A stretch of DNA of 15,966 nucleotides, from the NCBI GenBank assembly GCA_030602675.1, contig JAUVZH010000019.1, forward strand, positions 1-15,966, given 5' to 3'. Positions 6,541 through 13,875 of this stretch are shown here, in pieces; within the stretch, counting starts at the first letter, position 1; each line of letters opens with the position of its first letter. The position numbers and the translations under genes were made by a program. The notes beneath the pieces were generated by a model. That model was given only the letters and a program-made list of their open reading frames with translations. It did no database searches and was not told the origin of the DNA. Source of the stretch: Candidatus Heimdallarchaeota archaeon. Its GTDB lineage: Archaea; Asgardarchaeota; Heimdallarchaeia; JABLTI01.

Positions 6541-8034
6541 TTATTCAACAAAAGAAATTTCAAACTCACAGAATTTATGACCAAGGCCATGACATTTTGT
6601 TTCTGTGACAATACAATCTTTACTGGTCAGTATTTGTATTCGACCAGCTATATACCCAGCCATGAAGTCGCAAAAAGTGGTACCTGAATCAATTGTTCCG
6701 GATGACATAGCACATTCGAAAATTCTCACTTTTAGTACTCCATCTTCTTCGATAATTTTGACATCAGCTCGCTCTTTTGCTGCTTGTATCATCCCAAAAT
6801 GAAAGAATTTATTCAAAACATATAAAGATTGATCGAGTGTTAAAGGCCAAGAATAATTCTCATCTTCTAAATATCGCTGGAGTATATCCCTTCCAGGACC
6901 AAAAATGCCTAACTGTCTTCCTGCTGCATAAAGTAATGCTCCTGAAAAAGGATCAGCCATTTTAATATTCACAATTGCTTGCTGGAGCTTGGTAAAATGC
7001 ACTTCATTACTGATATTCCCTCTGTTAAAAACATCTTTTGGACTAATGAAGGATTCATGTAACCTTCTTGAAATATCATGCAAGATTCCTTGGAAGTGCT
7101 GACTACGATCTTCTACTATATATTCTTCTTTACTTTCTCTTTGACTTCTACTTATAGGTTCATCTGAAACTAGTATCTCGAATTCACAAAACTCATGACC
7201 TAAACCAATGCATTTCGACTCATGAACAACACAATCTTTTCCAGTTAAGGCTTGAGTTATACCTGCCATTTCACCAGCTGAAAAATGGCACAAAGGTTCG
7301 CCAACAAAAGGTGCACCACATGCACTTGCTAACCCATGAATTCTTAAAATTGCTAAATCATCTTTAATCTTAACTATTTTAGCAAAATCTGCTAGTTTCA
7401 TTGGAATATTGATAGTTTCATTGTCTGAGAAGTATTTTACTAAGCCATTAATTACTTCCTCAAATCTTTCTTTAGCCCTAAACTCGGTTCCAATATTTGG
7501 ATTTAAAGTAATCATAAGATAAGTACCGACACCATACAACCCAACATCCTTCCCCGCTTGATAAAGGAGTTGAGGAACAAGTTTGTCTAGCGCAACAAGT
7601 GAAACCATCATTTGTTGCATAACACCAACATGAATATAATCACCAATATTGGGTCTGATGAAATCCTCATTCAGTAATGAATCAAAACTGTTTTTACTTA
7701 TTGTAAGAAGAGTTTCCTTTCTTGCATCAAATGACTCTTCTCTATCCATCATTGATCCAGTTACTTGCTGCCACAATAAGTCTCTGATGTCACTCTCAGT
7801 AACTAAACCTTGAAGTACAATTTCATCGTCAATCATAACAGTTGGTAAGGTCCTCACATTGTACTTTTCAGCAATCTTTGGTTGTTGCTGCACATCTATC
7901 GTACTAATATGGCACATATCTTTATAGTAAGTACCTACATGTTTGTGGACAATTCGTTCAACATCAGGACATGCATAACAATCCGGGGATGTGAAAACTA
8001 ACATACGTATTGGAACGTTAATATTATCAGACAT
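6541..8034 (-). CDS. Thioredoxin-like domain fused to two V4R domains
   Basis: A 497-residue three-domain protein. Residues 8-92 form a thioredoxin/glutaredoxin-like fold with Cys19-Tyr-Ala-Cys22 as a candidate redox dithiol and the cis-Pro region TLPTVMI at 62-68. Two V4R repeats follow (about 125-290 and 345-497). They end in nearly identical motifs: KDC, six residues, C-x-G-L-G-H-x-F-C-E-F-E-I (Cys268/275/283 and Cys474/481/489, His280/486), each preceded by C-(H/D)-F-x-A-G-x2-A-G (Cys249, Cys455). V4R domains bind small molecules, often hydrophobic, and share a fold with the TRAPP Bet3 family. The four Cys and one His per repeat suggest a metal or redox site. The start ATG at 8034 has only a weak GGATG upstream. 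The peroxiredoxin gene follows after 14 nt, so a thiol-redox sensor or reductase for it is a fair inference. Confidence 0.86.
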   Translation of the reverse strand: MSDNINVPIRMLVFTSPDCYACPDVERIVHKHVGTYYKDMCHISTIDVQQQPKIAEKYNVRTLPTVMIDDEIVLQGLVTESDIRDLLWQQVTGSMMDREESFDARKETLLTISKNSFDSLLNEDFIRPNIGDYIHVGVMQQMMVSLVALDKLVPQLLYQAGKDVGLYGVGTYLMITLNPNIGTEFRAKERFEEVINGLVKYFSDNETINIPMKLADFAKIVKIKDDLAILRIHGLASACGAPFVGEPLCHFSAGEMAGITQALTGKDCVVHESKCIGLGHEFCEFEILVSDEPISRSQRESKEEYIVEDRSQHFQGILHDISRRLHESFISPKDVFNRGNISNEVHFTKLQQAIVNIKMADPFSGALLYAAGRQLGIFGPGRDILQRYLEDENYSWPLTLDQSLYVLNKFFHFGMIQAAKERADVKIIEEDGVLKVRIFECAMSSGTIDSGTTFCDFMAGYIAGRIQILTSKDCIVTETKCHGLGHKFCEFEISFVE

Positions 8035-8166
8035 TTGTCTACATCCAAAATGGTGATTGTATCTTATTATCTTAAATTATGTGTTGTGGTCTTTCTTTAA
8101 GTTTTTTGATAGATGGCAAGATTCAACAAATAGTAATTGAAGTCAATAATAAAAATAAATGCTGTA

Positions 8167-8176
8167 CTTATATAGG
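8167..8176 (-). promoter_or_regulatory. TATA-like box, possible promoter of the V4R-peroxiredoxin pair
   Basis: The minus strand reads CCTATATAAG, a good TATA match, but about 135 bp before the V4R start, implying a leader near 110 nt. A second, weaker candidate (TTTAAGATAA, about 8070-8079) would give a short leader. Either could be used. Confidence 0.3.
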
Positions 8177-8231
8177 TCTCCAACTAAAACTTAAATTTTA
8201 ATTCTGTTAAATAAACAAGCTATGAGGAACT

Positions 8232-8271
8232 TTAATCCTAAAGAATTTTCAATAAGGAAATTGAGGATTAA
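8232..8271 (-). terminator. Inverted repeat at the stop codon of the 8268-8576 gene
   Basis: Arms TTAATCCT (8232-8239) and AGGATTAA (8264-8271) are perfectly complementary across 24 nt; the gene's TAA stop is in the right arm. It may form a 3'-end hairpin, but no clear T-run follows. Confidence 0.25.
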
Positions 8272-8576
8272 GCTCCTTCTGCAGTAACTTGTTCGAGTAA
8301 TGCTATTGCATCCATTAATTCTCGTTGAAGATCTATTCCTAGCAAACCAGCTAAGGCTAATGAACTCATCACAGTTTCTAAAAGTTCTTCCTTGATGTCT
8401 TCTTTTTGTTCAGCCATCATTGAATCTGAGATCATTTGTCCTGCGAACATGTTTAGCATTCTTTCACCAAGCATTCGCATTGGGTTTTGAACTCCAGGGG
8501 TTCCCAATTGTCTTACAGACAGTCGAGAGTTAATTAGATCCAAGAGTTTGTCTTGAGTTTCTTGAATTGTTATCAT
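8268..8576 (-). CDS. Small helical protein of unknown function
   Basis: Not recognised. From the ATG at 8576 it is 102 residues. The frame is open a further 70 codons upstream, but that stretch is AT-driven Ile/Tyr/Leu-rich sequence and contains the gene's TATA box (8613-8625), so the ATG is preferred; no strong SD is visible. The protein looks all-helical. An amphipathic N-terminal helix (TIQETQDKLLDLINSRLS) is followed by a Gly/Pro turn and a Met-rich stretch (residues 33-54 hold eight Met). An acidic segment, EQKEDIKEELLETV, then leads into LALAGLLGIDLQRELMDAI. This C-terminal part loosely recalls MazG-type helices (EEL...LGIDL), but the acidic metal-binding pattern is incomplete. It has its own promoter and is followed by the V4R gene on the same strand. 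Confidence 0.65.
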   Translation of the reverse strand: MITIQETQDKLLDLINSRLSVRQLGTPGVQNPMRMLGERMLNMFAGQMISDSMMAEQKEDIKEELLETVMSSLALAGLLGIDLQRELMDAIALLEQVTAEGA

Positions 8577-8612
8577 TTTCTTAATCAACACCAGTTTTTT
8601 GCTTTGTTGATT

Positions 8613-8625
8613 GTATATATATTTA
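8613..8625 (-). promoter_or_regulatory. TATA box for the 8268-8576 gene
   Basis: The minus strand reads TAAATATATATAC, about 43 bp upstream of the ATG at 8576. A start near 8594 gives a leader of about 18 nt. Its position inside the longer open frame is the main reason to reject the upstream start. Confidence 0.45.
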
Positions 8626-8844
8626 ACTTTGTATTTAAAAGTATATACTATCAGTGTAATATATAGATAGTACGTTAAAAGTATAGATAAACCAAAATAC
8701 TTATAGATGATTAGTTGTATATTATATTTAATCAATATTAGCCTAGTTAACCCCATAGCGGTATCTCCCATTATTTCAGGTTCCACTGGAAGTCAAGGGG
8801 AGGGGGTAAAGAGGAAATATTGATTTTGGTAGCAGGTGAAAGTT

Positions 8845-9201
8845 TTGACAACGATTGTTGAAAAACCTCTGAGGTTTAGTAGTTCTACAAAGAAAATAAT
8901 GGATAGTCGCGAGGAGTTCAGTAAACAAATTAAGAATAGTAAAGTTATCACTTATTCTTTGGAATATTTCGCTAGTTGTTTCGCTGATGATCCAAGACAT
9001 ATGAAGGCAATCCATGTTCGACTATACAATTTTCAAACGAACCATAGACCAGAAATTAATGATTACATGATTTCATGGGAAGACATTCCACAAGATGAAG
9101 ATGAAAAATGGAATGATTTTCAAAGCAAAGTTAACAACCAATTAATGCAATTTCTATCAGATCTTAAATTACAAACCAATGTAATTGAAGGATCGCTATA
9201 G
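8845..9201 (+). CDS. Small protein of unknown function on the plus strand
   Basis: Not recognised; 118 residues from a TTG at 8845. This start was chosen because GGTGA (8835-8839), a close match to the archaeal anti-SD, lies 5 nt upstream. The GTG at 8836 would add three residues but overlaps that motif, and the ATG at 8899 would remove 18 residues. The protein is soluble, with no signal peptide or membrane segment. It has a mixed alpha/beta character: helix REEFSKQIKNS, strand KVITYSLEYF, a segment HMKAIHVRLYNFQ, an acidic loop DIPQDEDEKW around Trp residues, and an amphipathic C-terminal helix (FQSKVNNQLMQFLSDL). One Cys only. It stands alone on its strand, divergent from the 8268-8576 gene and convergent with the pyrophosphohydrolase gene. 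Coding is supported by length, SD and composition, not homology. Confidence 0.6.
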   Translation: MTTIVEKPLRFSSSTKKIMDSREEFSKQIKNSKVITYSLEYFASCFADDPRHMKAIHVRLYNFQTNHRPEINDYMISWEDIPQDEDEKWNDFQSKVNNQLMQFLSDLKLQTNVIEGSL

Positions 9202-9205
9202 TTTT

Positions 9206-9223
9206 TAATTGGTCTTCCAATTA
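9206..9223 (+). terminator. Weak stem-loop just after the 8845-9201 gene
   Basis: Arms TAATTGG (9206-9212) and CCAATTA (9217-9223) form a 7-bp stem with a 4-nt loop, beginning 5 nt after the stop. A T5 run precedes rather than follows it, so a terminator role is uncertain. Confidence 0.22.
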
Positions 9224-9346
9224 TCTCAAGGAAATCATTTGGTTCTGTACAAGGTTCTAAGAAAAATGATAGAGTAGTCAATCAAAAGAAGATTACTTCA
9301 AGGGAGGTAACTTAAAGTAATTTTTACATGAGAAGTTTGATTCAAA

Positions 9347-9679
9347 CTAATTTAGCACAGAGATTAGATAAATTTGTTCGTCAAATCCTCCTCTATCCCT
9401 TTTCTTTTCAAGTCTCATTCTTTCAAAATCAGATAAGTCAATATTTTCTATTTTCAGGATAGTAAGAATTATTTCCATAATATCAGCAAGTTCTTCGATT
9501 TTCTTATTATTCAGATATTCATGTGATTCTTCAATCAGTTTGTCAGCTAAGAGAATTTTGAGTTCCTCATCTGATTCAATTTTCTTAGTTTTAGGTTTAC
9601 GTCCATCAGCCAAGATTATAGAAGGGATTTTATCTCGTACTAGTTTATTATAAAGTGTTTCTTGCAATGCATTCCCCAT
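9347..9679 (-). CDS. MazG-superfamily nucleotide pyrophosphohydrolase (COG4997-like)
   Basis: A 110-residue all-alpha NTP pyrophosphatase resembling the COG4997 house-cleaning group, which is predicted to hydrolyse non-canonical NTPs to NMP and PPi. The family opening YNKLVRDKIP is at 10-19. The acidic metal-binding helices are at 47-55 (DKLIEESHE; Glu50, Glu51, Glu54) and 62-71 (EELADIMEII; Glu62, Glu63, Asp66), and the C-terminal RGGF is at 96-99. Length is normal for the family. The start ATG at 9679 lies only one base after GGAG; an in-frame TTG four codons on, 5 nt after GGGGA, is an alternative. It is divergent from fen1 with a 121-bp shared upstream region. Specific substrate unknown. 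Confidence 0.85.
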   Translation of the reverse strand: MGNALQETLYNKLVRDKIPSIILADGRKPKTKKIESDEELKILLADKLIEESHEYLNNKKIEELADIMEIILTILKIENIDLSDFERMRLEKKRDRGGFDEQIYLISVLN

Positions 9680-9800
9680 ACTCCTTACTATGTTCTAGCA
9701 TTAAAATTTAATCAATCAATTATACAAAACTCTTTAAGAAAATAGCATTGGAAATATTAATAGTTCATGTTTGAAAGTTACCTTTTGGAGAACATTATCA
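9680..9800. promoter_or_regulatory. Divergent promoter region between the pyrophosphohydrolase gene and fen1
   Basis: The 121-bp AT-rich spacer serves two divergent genes. On the minus strand TTTGTATAATTG (about 9717-9728) lies about 43 bp before the pyrophosphohydrolase ATG. On the plus strand CTCTTTAAGAAAA (about 9730-9742) or AATATTAATA (9753-9762) could be the TATA element for fen1. Neither plus-strand candidate is strong. Confidence 0.35.
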
Positions 9801-10859
9801 ATGGGTGTAACAAAGCTTGGAGATTTGATTCCTGAACGTCAAGAAGTTTCATTTGATTTCTTTCGCGATAAAGCAATTGCTTTTGATGGAAACAATATTC
9901 TCTATCAATTTTTGACTAGAATTAGACAATCCGATGGCAGGTTACTAACAGATGAAAAGGGCAATGTTACTAGTCACCTTTCTGGGTTACTTTACAGGGT
10001 AACCAAATCCATTGAGAGTGGTATTAAAGTAGTTTTCATTTTTGATGGAAAACCCCCTGAAGAAAAAGCTAAAGAGATTTTTAGAAGAAAGCAAGTAAAG
10101 AAGGAAGCAGAAGTTGCTTATGAAGAAGCATTAGAACGAGGGGATATGGAGTTAGCTCAAAAATACGCTCAGCGAACTACTCGGTTAACAACACCAATGT
10201 TGAAAGATGCAACACATCTTCTGCAATTAATGGGTGTTCCTGTTATTCAGGCACCAATGGAAGGGGAAGGACAAGCAGCTGTGATGGCAAAGAAGGGAGA
10301 TGTATGGGCTAGTTGTTCTCAAGATTATGATAGCTTGCTTTTTGGAACACCAAAATTAGTTAGGAATTTGACAATCTCTGGAAAACGAAAGTTACCACGC
10401 AAGAATATCTATGTAGAAGTTAAACCTGAATTAATTGATCTTGAACACTCATTGAAAGCAAATGATCTAACAGTTGAGAAGCTAATCGATATAGCAATTT
10501 TGTTGGGCACAGATTTTAATCCTAATGGATTTGGTATCTCAGGCATAGGCCCAAAAACAGCTTTAAAATTAATACAAGAACATGAAACACTTGAAAATAT
10601 CTTAAAGCTTCCAAAGATGGCAGAAGCAAAGATCGATTTTGATATTGAGTCAATTAGGAATATATTTTTGAAACCAGAAGTTACAAGTGATTATACTTTA
10701 AACTGGAAATCCCCAGATATTGATGGCATAGTTGACTTCTTATCAGGACAGAGAGGATTCTCAGAGACAAGGGTACGAAATGCACTTGAGAAGACATTAA
10801 AGAAAGTCGAAGAAGAGAAAAAGCAACCTACATTGGATTCGTTTTTTGGTGGATCTTAA
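9801..10859 (+). CDS. fen: Flap endonuclease 1 (FEN-1)
   Basis: FEN-1 is the structure-specific nuclease that removes 5' flaps in Okazaki-fragment maturation and base-excision repair. The ATG at 9801 gives 352 residues and the conserved N-terminus Met-Gly-Val; GGAG lies 10 nt upstream. An upstream TTG in frame would add ten residues ahead of the Gly2 that packs near the active site, so it is rejected. Catalytic metal ligands are Asp29, Asp82 (FIFDGKPP), Glu154 and Glu156 (EGEGQAA), Asp175 and Asp177 (SQDYDSL) and Asp238 (GTDFNPNG). The helix-hairpin-helix GISGIGPKTALKLI is at 245-258. The C-terminal QPTLDSFF (342-349) is a PIP box for PCNA. It is the only strongly supported large gene on the plus strand and converges on tldE. 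Confidence 0.96.
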   Translation: MGVTKLGDLIPERQEVSFDFFRDKAIAFDGNNILYQFLTRIRQSDGRLLTDEKGNVTSHLSGLLYRVTKSIESGIKVVFIFDGKPPEEKAKEIFRRKQVKKEAEVAYEEALERGDMELAQKYAQRTTRLTTPMLKDATHLLQLMGVPVIQAPMEGEGQAAVMAKKGDVWASCSQDYDSLLFGTPKLVRNLTISGKRKLPRKNIYVEVKPELIDLEHSLKANDLTVEKLIDIAILLGTDFNPNGFGISGIGPKTALKLIQEHETLENILKLPKMAEAKIDFDIESIRNIFLKPEVTSDYTLNWKSPDIDGIVDFLSGQRGFSETRVRNALEKTLKKVEEEKKQPTLDSFFGGS

Positions 10860-10872
10860 AAAGAAAAAACAA

Positions 10873-10895
10873 TTGAGTGAAAAGATTTCACTCAA
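10873..10895 (-). terminator. Stem-loop and T-tract between convergent fen1 and tldE
   Basis: Arms TTGAGTGAAA (10873-10882) and TTTCACTCAA (10886-10895) form a perfect 10-bp stem with a 3-nt loop, filling most of the 37-bp gap. On the minus strand a T-rich tract (TTGTTTTTTCTTTTT) follows at once, so it should end the tldD-tldE transcript. On the plus strand no T-run follows. Confidence 0.6.
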
Positions 10896-10896
10896 C

Positions 10897-12354
10897 TTAG
10901 AACGCTGGATGTTTACCTGTAACTATTGAAATTGCTTTTGCAACGCTTAATAGAAGTCGAGTCTTGAAATCAAATTTCTTGGCCGTTGCAGGTACGTTAG
11001 CAAAGCGAATATAAGGAGCATCAGCAAGTAACATAGATTCTCGTTCTTTTGAAATCAGATCGATATTTTTGATCAATTCAGGTAACATACCCGATATTGA
11101 GATACCTTGAACAGGGTACTTTACCTCTCCGTTTTTGATGTACCAACCAAATCCTGTGATTGAGAATCTTCCAGAACTTTGATCAGACATATGTAAGCCC
11201 ATGAGAGATCGAAGCATAAAGCCTTCTCTAGTTTCAGCAATCATCTCATCTTTAGATGAATCCCCACCTAGAATTTCTACATTTGTAGAGCCAATAGATG
11301 GTGCGGATTTAATAGGATCACCAAAACCCATCATACCTGATCTTGTGCTTTTACCATTTGATTCTAAACCTAATTTATTACCATAATAAGTATCAAGCAA
11401 ATAGGTTTTGAGAATACCTTTGTCAATTAAAACTGTCTCCTCTCGAGGTATTCCTTCGTCATCATAAGATGAGCTAGAGATTTTATTCAGATTTAATCCA
11501 TTGTCAATTAAAGTTAATCCTTCAACAGCAACTTGATTACCCACTTGATCGGAATAAGGAGTTGCTCCCGAGGCAACATTGTTACCTTGTAATTGGTTTA
11601 TCAATAACCTAAACAAACCACCAAGAACTCCGATTGTAGCCATAGGTTCAAAAATAATTGGAACTTCCTTTTCAAAGTTCATAGTTTTAGGAGCTGCTGC
11701 TCGTTGTATTTGAACAATAGCTTCTTGAGCAAGATCTTCTGCTTTGAACATTTTCTTGGCATTTCCGCCTTTAACTACGAAAGAGTAGTTAGGAATTAAT
11801 CCTTTTGTAGTGATTGCGGCAGCTACTCCACCAAAAGCACCACGTTTAGATGTAATATCGATACCATTGGAATTAACTAAACGATTTTCCTGAACTGCGA
11901 GAAACATTTGGCTTTGCAAGAAATGTAAATTTTTGACATCATTTATCGTATCAATTAAATCAGCAGTATCATCTGCAAGCATATCAGAAGTTAAAGATTC
12001 TAGTTTTTTATCAAATGGTATATTAATTGTTGGTTTCTTTGAGGGTAAAGGTAATGTCTTGAAATCTGGATCTTTACCCTTTGATTTTGCATTTTGTAAT
12101 GCTGCTTTAATGGTTGATTCAATTCGCTCTTTAGTAAGTGTTTTTGTAAAACCAAAACCTAGATTGTTTTTAGTAGTAACACGGAATGAAACTCCAGTTG
12201 AGATACCATTAGTTAAACTAGGTAATTTCTTTTCTACCCCTAGTTCAATCTCTCGAGTATTGCTGCTAAAACCTTCTACTTGTTCTGCACCGATTTTCTT
12301 GGCGAATTTGAGTCCATAATCAAGTGCTTTATCTAATGAGTAGTATTCAGTCAT
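10897..12354 (-). CDS. tldE: TldE/PmbA, metal-site-lacking subunit of the TldD/TldE protease
   Basis: TldE (also PmbA) pairs with TldD in a heteromeric metalloprotease that, in bacteria, degrades unfolded peptides and trims peptide natural products. The 485-residue protein lacks the HExxxH motif, as expected for the E partner. It has the family C-terminal pattern: the segment reading VLIDKGILKTYLLDTYYGNKLG, the glycine-rich GRFSITGFGWYIKNGEV and then YPVQGISISGML. The start ATG at 12354 follows the tldD stop by 5 nt, and GGAGGT within the tldD end lies 9-10 nt upstream. The frame is open 29 further codons upstream through tldD (Trp/Tyr/Arg-rich), but that is read-through of the other gene's coding sequence and is rejected. 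Translational coupling with tldD is likely. Confidence 0.94.
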   Translation of the reverse strand: MTEYYSLDKALDYGLKFAKKIGAEQVEGFSSNTREIELGVEKKLPSLTNGISTGVSFRVTTKNNLGFGFTKTLTKERIESTIKAALQNAKSKGKDPDFKTLPLPSKKPTINIPFDKKLESLTSDMLADDTADLIDTINDVKNLHFLQSQMFLAVQENRLVNSNGIDITSKRGAFGGVAAAITTKGLIPNYSFVVKGGNAKKMFKAEDLAQEAIVQIQRAAAPKTMNFEKEVPIIFEPMATIGVLGGLFRLLINQLQGNNVASGATPYSDQVGNQVAVEGLTLIDNGLNLNKISSSSYDDEGIPREETVLIDKGILKTYLLDTYYGNKLGLESNGKSTRSGMMGFGDPIKSAPSIGSTNVEILGGDSSKDEMIAETREGFMLRSLMGLHMSDQSSGRFSITGFGWYIKNGEVKYPVQGISISGMLPELIKNIDLISKERESMLLADAPYIRFANVPATAKKFDFKTRLLLSVAKAISIVTGKHPAF

Positions 12355-12359
12355 TTTTG

Positions 12360-13775
12360 CTAACCTCCAATAGTCATAACTTTTACAGCGCACCAGCCAC
12401 CACCAGTACCTGTAGGAGCACGTTGGCCATTTTTTCCGCAAAATCCGGTATTCGCAGAAGGGTCTGACATTTTATTAGAGATTCCCATTAGTTTTCCCAA
12501 TGTCTCGAGTGTATTACCTGTTATTGTTGTTGCTCTACGAACATCACTAATTTCGCCATTTTTTATCTCAAAAACTTCAGAAACTCCAAAATTAAATGTA
12601 CCTCTTATAGGATCTACTTGTCCTCCGCCACCTCGTTTTAGCAAAGCACCATTTTTCACAAGTTCCAATAGCTCTTCTTCGGATAAATCTTTTCCTTTTG
12701 ATGCTTCTAAGAAAGTATTTCGCATACGAACAATCGGTATACTTGAGAAATATTCAGCTCGACAATTTCCTGTTGGTTTGAGATTGAAATAAGTGGCGTT
12801 TGATCTATCTGTGAGATAGGTTTTTAATATACCATCTTTTATGATCTCAGTTCGTTCAACAGGAACGCCCTCATCATCATAGTGCATGAACCCAAAAGTT
12901 CTGGATTTATAGCCAGGAACATACTCAAGTGTTCCGTCATCCACAAGATTAACAAAATTAGGAGAGAGTTTCTTGTTTAGTTTTCCTCTTAATACTCCTG
13001 CTGCTCTGAGAAAATCAGCTTCTGCGCTATGCCCTGCAGCTTCATGTGCAAACAAGAAATTTATTGAACCATCAAAAACAACTGGGCATTTTCCTGGTTT
13101 GATTTTCTTAGCTTCTAAACCCTTTATGGTTCGAATCACTGTTTCCTCTGCTCTTTTCTTGATATCAACCATATCAAAAAGCTCAAAACCTCCGACATGA
13201 CCAGCACGTCCCATACCTTGATTTGTGTCTGTACCCTTTCGAGCTGTGGGAACCATATAGAAATTTGTGTAAGGCCTTTCCTCGTAAATCAGAGTTCCTT
13301 CGGAAGTTGCTAATGTTTGTCTTCTTAAAACATCGACATAAATACTTCTTGTTGATTTAATTTTATTTTCCTCATCACGTAACAAACTATCAGAGTCTAA
13401 AACTAATTTCATCTTCTCTTCAAAAGATACATCTTGAGCAGGTTTTTTCTGCTTAATTACAACATTATCTTTGATTGCTTTTACAGGGGCGAATTCGACT
13501 TTATCCTTTGAGAGCTTTTTAGAAGTTTTTTGTGCACTTAGTGCCATACTGAAAACTTCTTTGTAGTATTCCTTGGAACCAAAAGCAAACCCTAGAACTC
13601 CATCAATTAGCAATCTTATTCCAATACCTGCTTCCGATCCGACAGAAGATGATTGTACTTTTCCATCAATTACTTCTATTGATGTATATAATGAATCTTC
13701 ATCTCGGATATCAGTATAAGTAGCATTTTCTTTTGAAGCCATTTCAAAGATTTTTTGATATAGGCTTTCATCCAT
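12360..13775 (-). CDS. tldD: TldD, catalytic zinc metalloprotease subunit
   Basis: Catalytic partner of TldE; 471 residues, normal for the family. The zinc motif HEAAGH is at 244-249 (His244, Glu245, His249), followed by the conserved SAEADFL. The third ligand cysteine appears as Cys446 in TGFCGKNGQ, followed by the glycine-rich PTGTGGGWCAVKV. The middle segment YDDEGVPVERTEIIKDGILK (299-318) is a family hallmark. The start ATG at 13775 has GGTGA 8 nt upstream. It is the first gene of a two-gene operon. Substrate in this organism unknown; no peptide-modification genes are nearby. Cytoplasmic. Confidence 0.96.
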   Translation of the reverse strand: MDESLYQKIFEMASKENATYTDIRDEDSLYTSIEVIDGKVQSSSVGSEAGIGIRLLIDGVLGFAFGSKEYYKEVFSMALSAQKTSKKLSKDKVEFAPVKAIKDNVVIKQKKPAQDVSFEEKMKLVLDSDSLLRDEENKIKSTRSIYVDVLRRQTLATSEGTLIYEERPYTNFYMVPTARKGTDTNQGMGRAGHVGGFELFDMVDIKKRAEETVIRTIKGLEAKKIKPGKCPVVFDGSINFLFAHEAAGHSAEADFLRAAGVLRGKLNKKLSPNFVNLVDDGTLEYVPGYKSRTFGFMHYDDEGVPVERTEIIKDGILKTYLTDRSNATYFNLKPTGNCRAEYFSSIPIVRMRNTFLEASKGKDLSEEELLELVKNGALLKRGGGGQVDPIRGTFNFGVSEVFEIKNGEISDVRRATTITGNTLETLGKLMGISNKMSDPSANTGFCGKNGQRAPTGTGGGWCAVKVMTIGG

Positions 13776-13834
13776 TTTTTTTCACCTAAAATAAATAGAC
13801 TTTCGAATTAAATTAGATGAAGTATAGATATTGA

Positions 13835-13847
13835 TAATATAAAAAGG
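13835..13847 (-). promoter_or_regulatory. TATA box for the tldD-tldE operon
   Basis: The minus strand reads CCTTTTTATATT, centred about 65 bp before the tldD ATG. The predicted leader of about 39 nt includes the GGTGA ribosome-binding site. Confidence 0.4.
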
Positions 13848-13875
13848 AAATGAAGTATTTGTTAAAAGATTATGT

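Noticed and set aside
8577..8786. 70-residue hydrophobic extension of the 8268-8576 protein
   Set aside because: It covers the likely TATA box and leader and looks like translated AT-rich non-coding DNA rather than a real membrane segment.
8776..9015. Minus-strand frame opposite the 8845-9201 gene
   Set aside because: No ribosome-binding site, odd composition, and it lies antisense to a better supported gene.
9771..9800. Ten-residue extension of FEN-1
   Set aside because: FEN-1 proteins start Met-Gly, and GGAG lies 10 nt before the ATG at 9801.
11933..12319. 128-codon plus-strand frame inside tldE
   Set aside because: Antisense shadow of a strongly conserved gene with Ser/Phe-rich composition.
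12355..12441. 29-residue N-terminal extension of tldE
   Set aside because: It reads through the tldD 3' end in another frame; the ATG at 12354 has GGAGGT at proper spacing and fits the family length.
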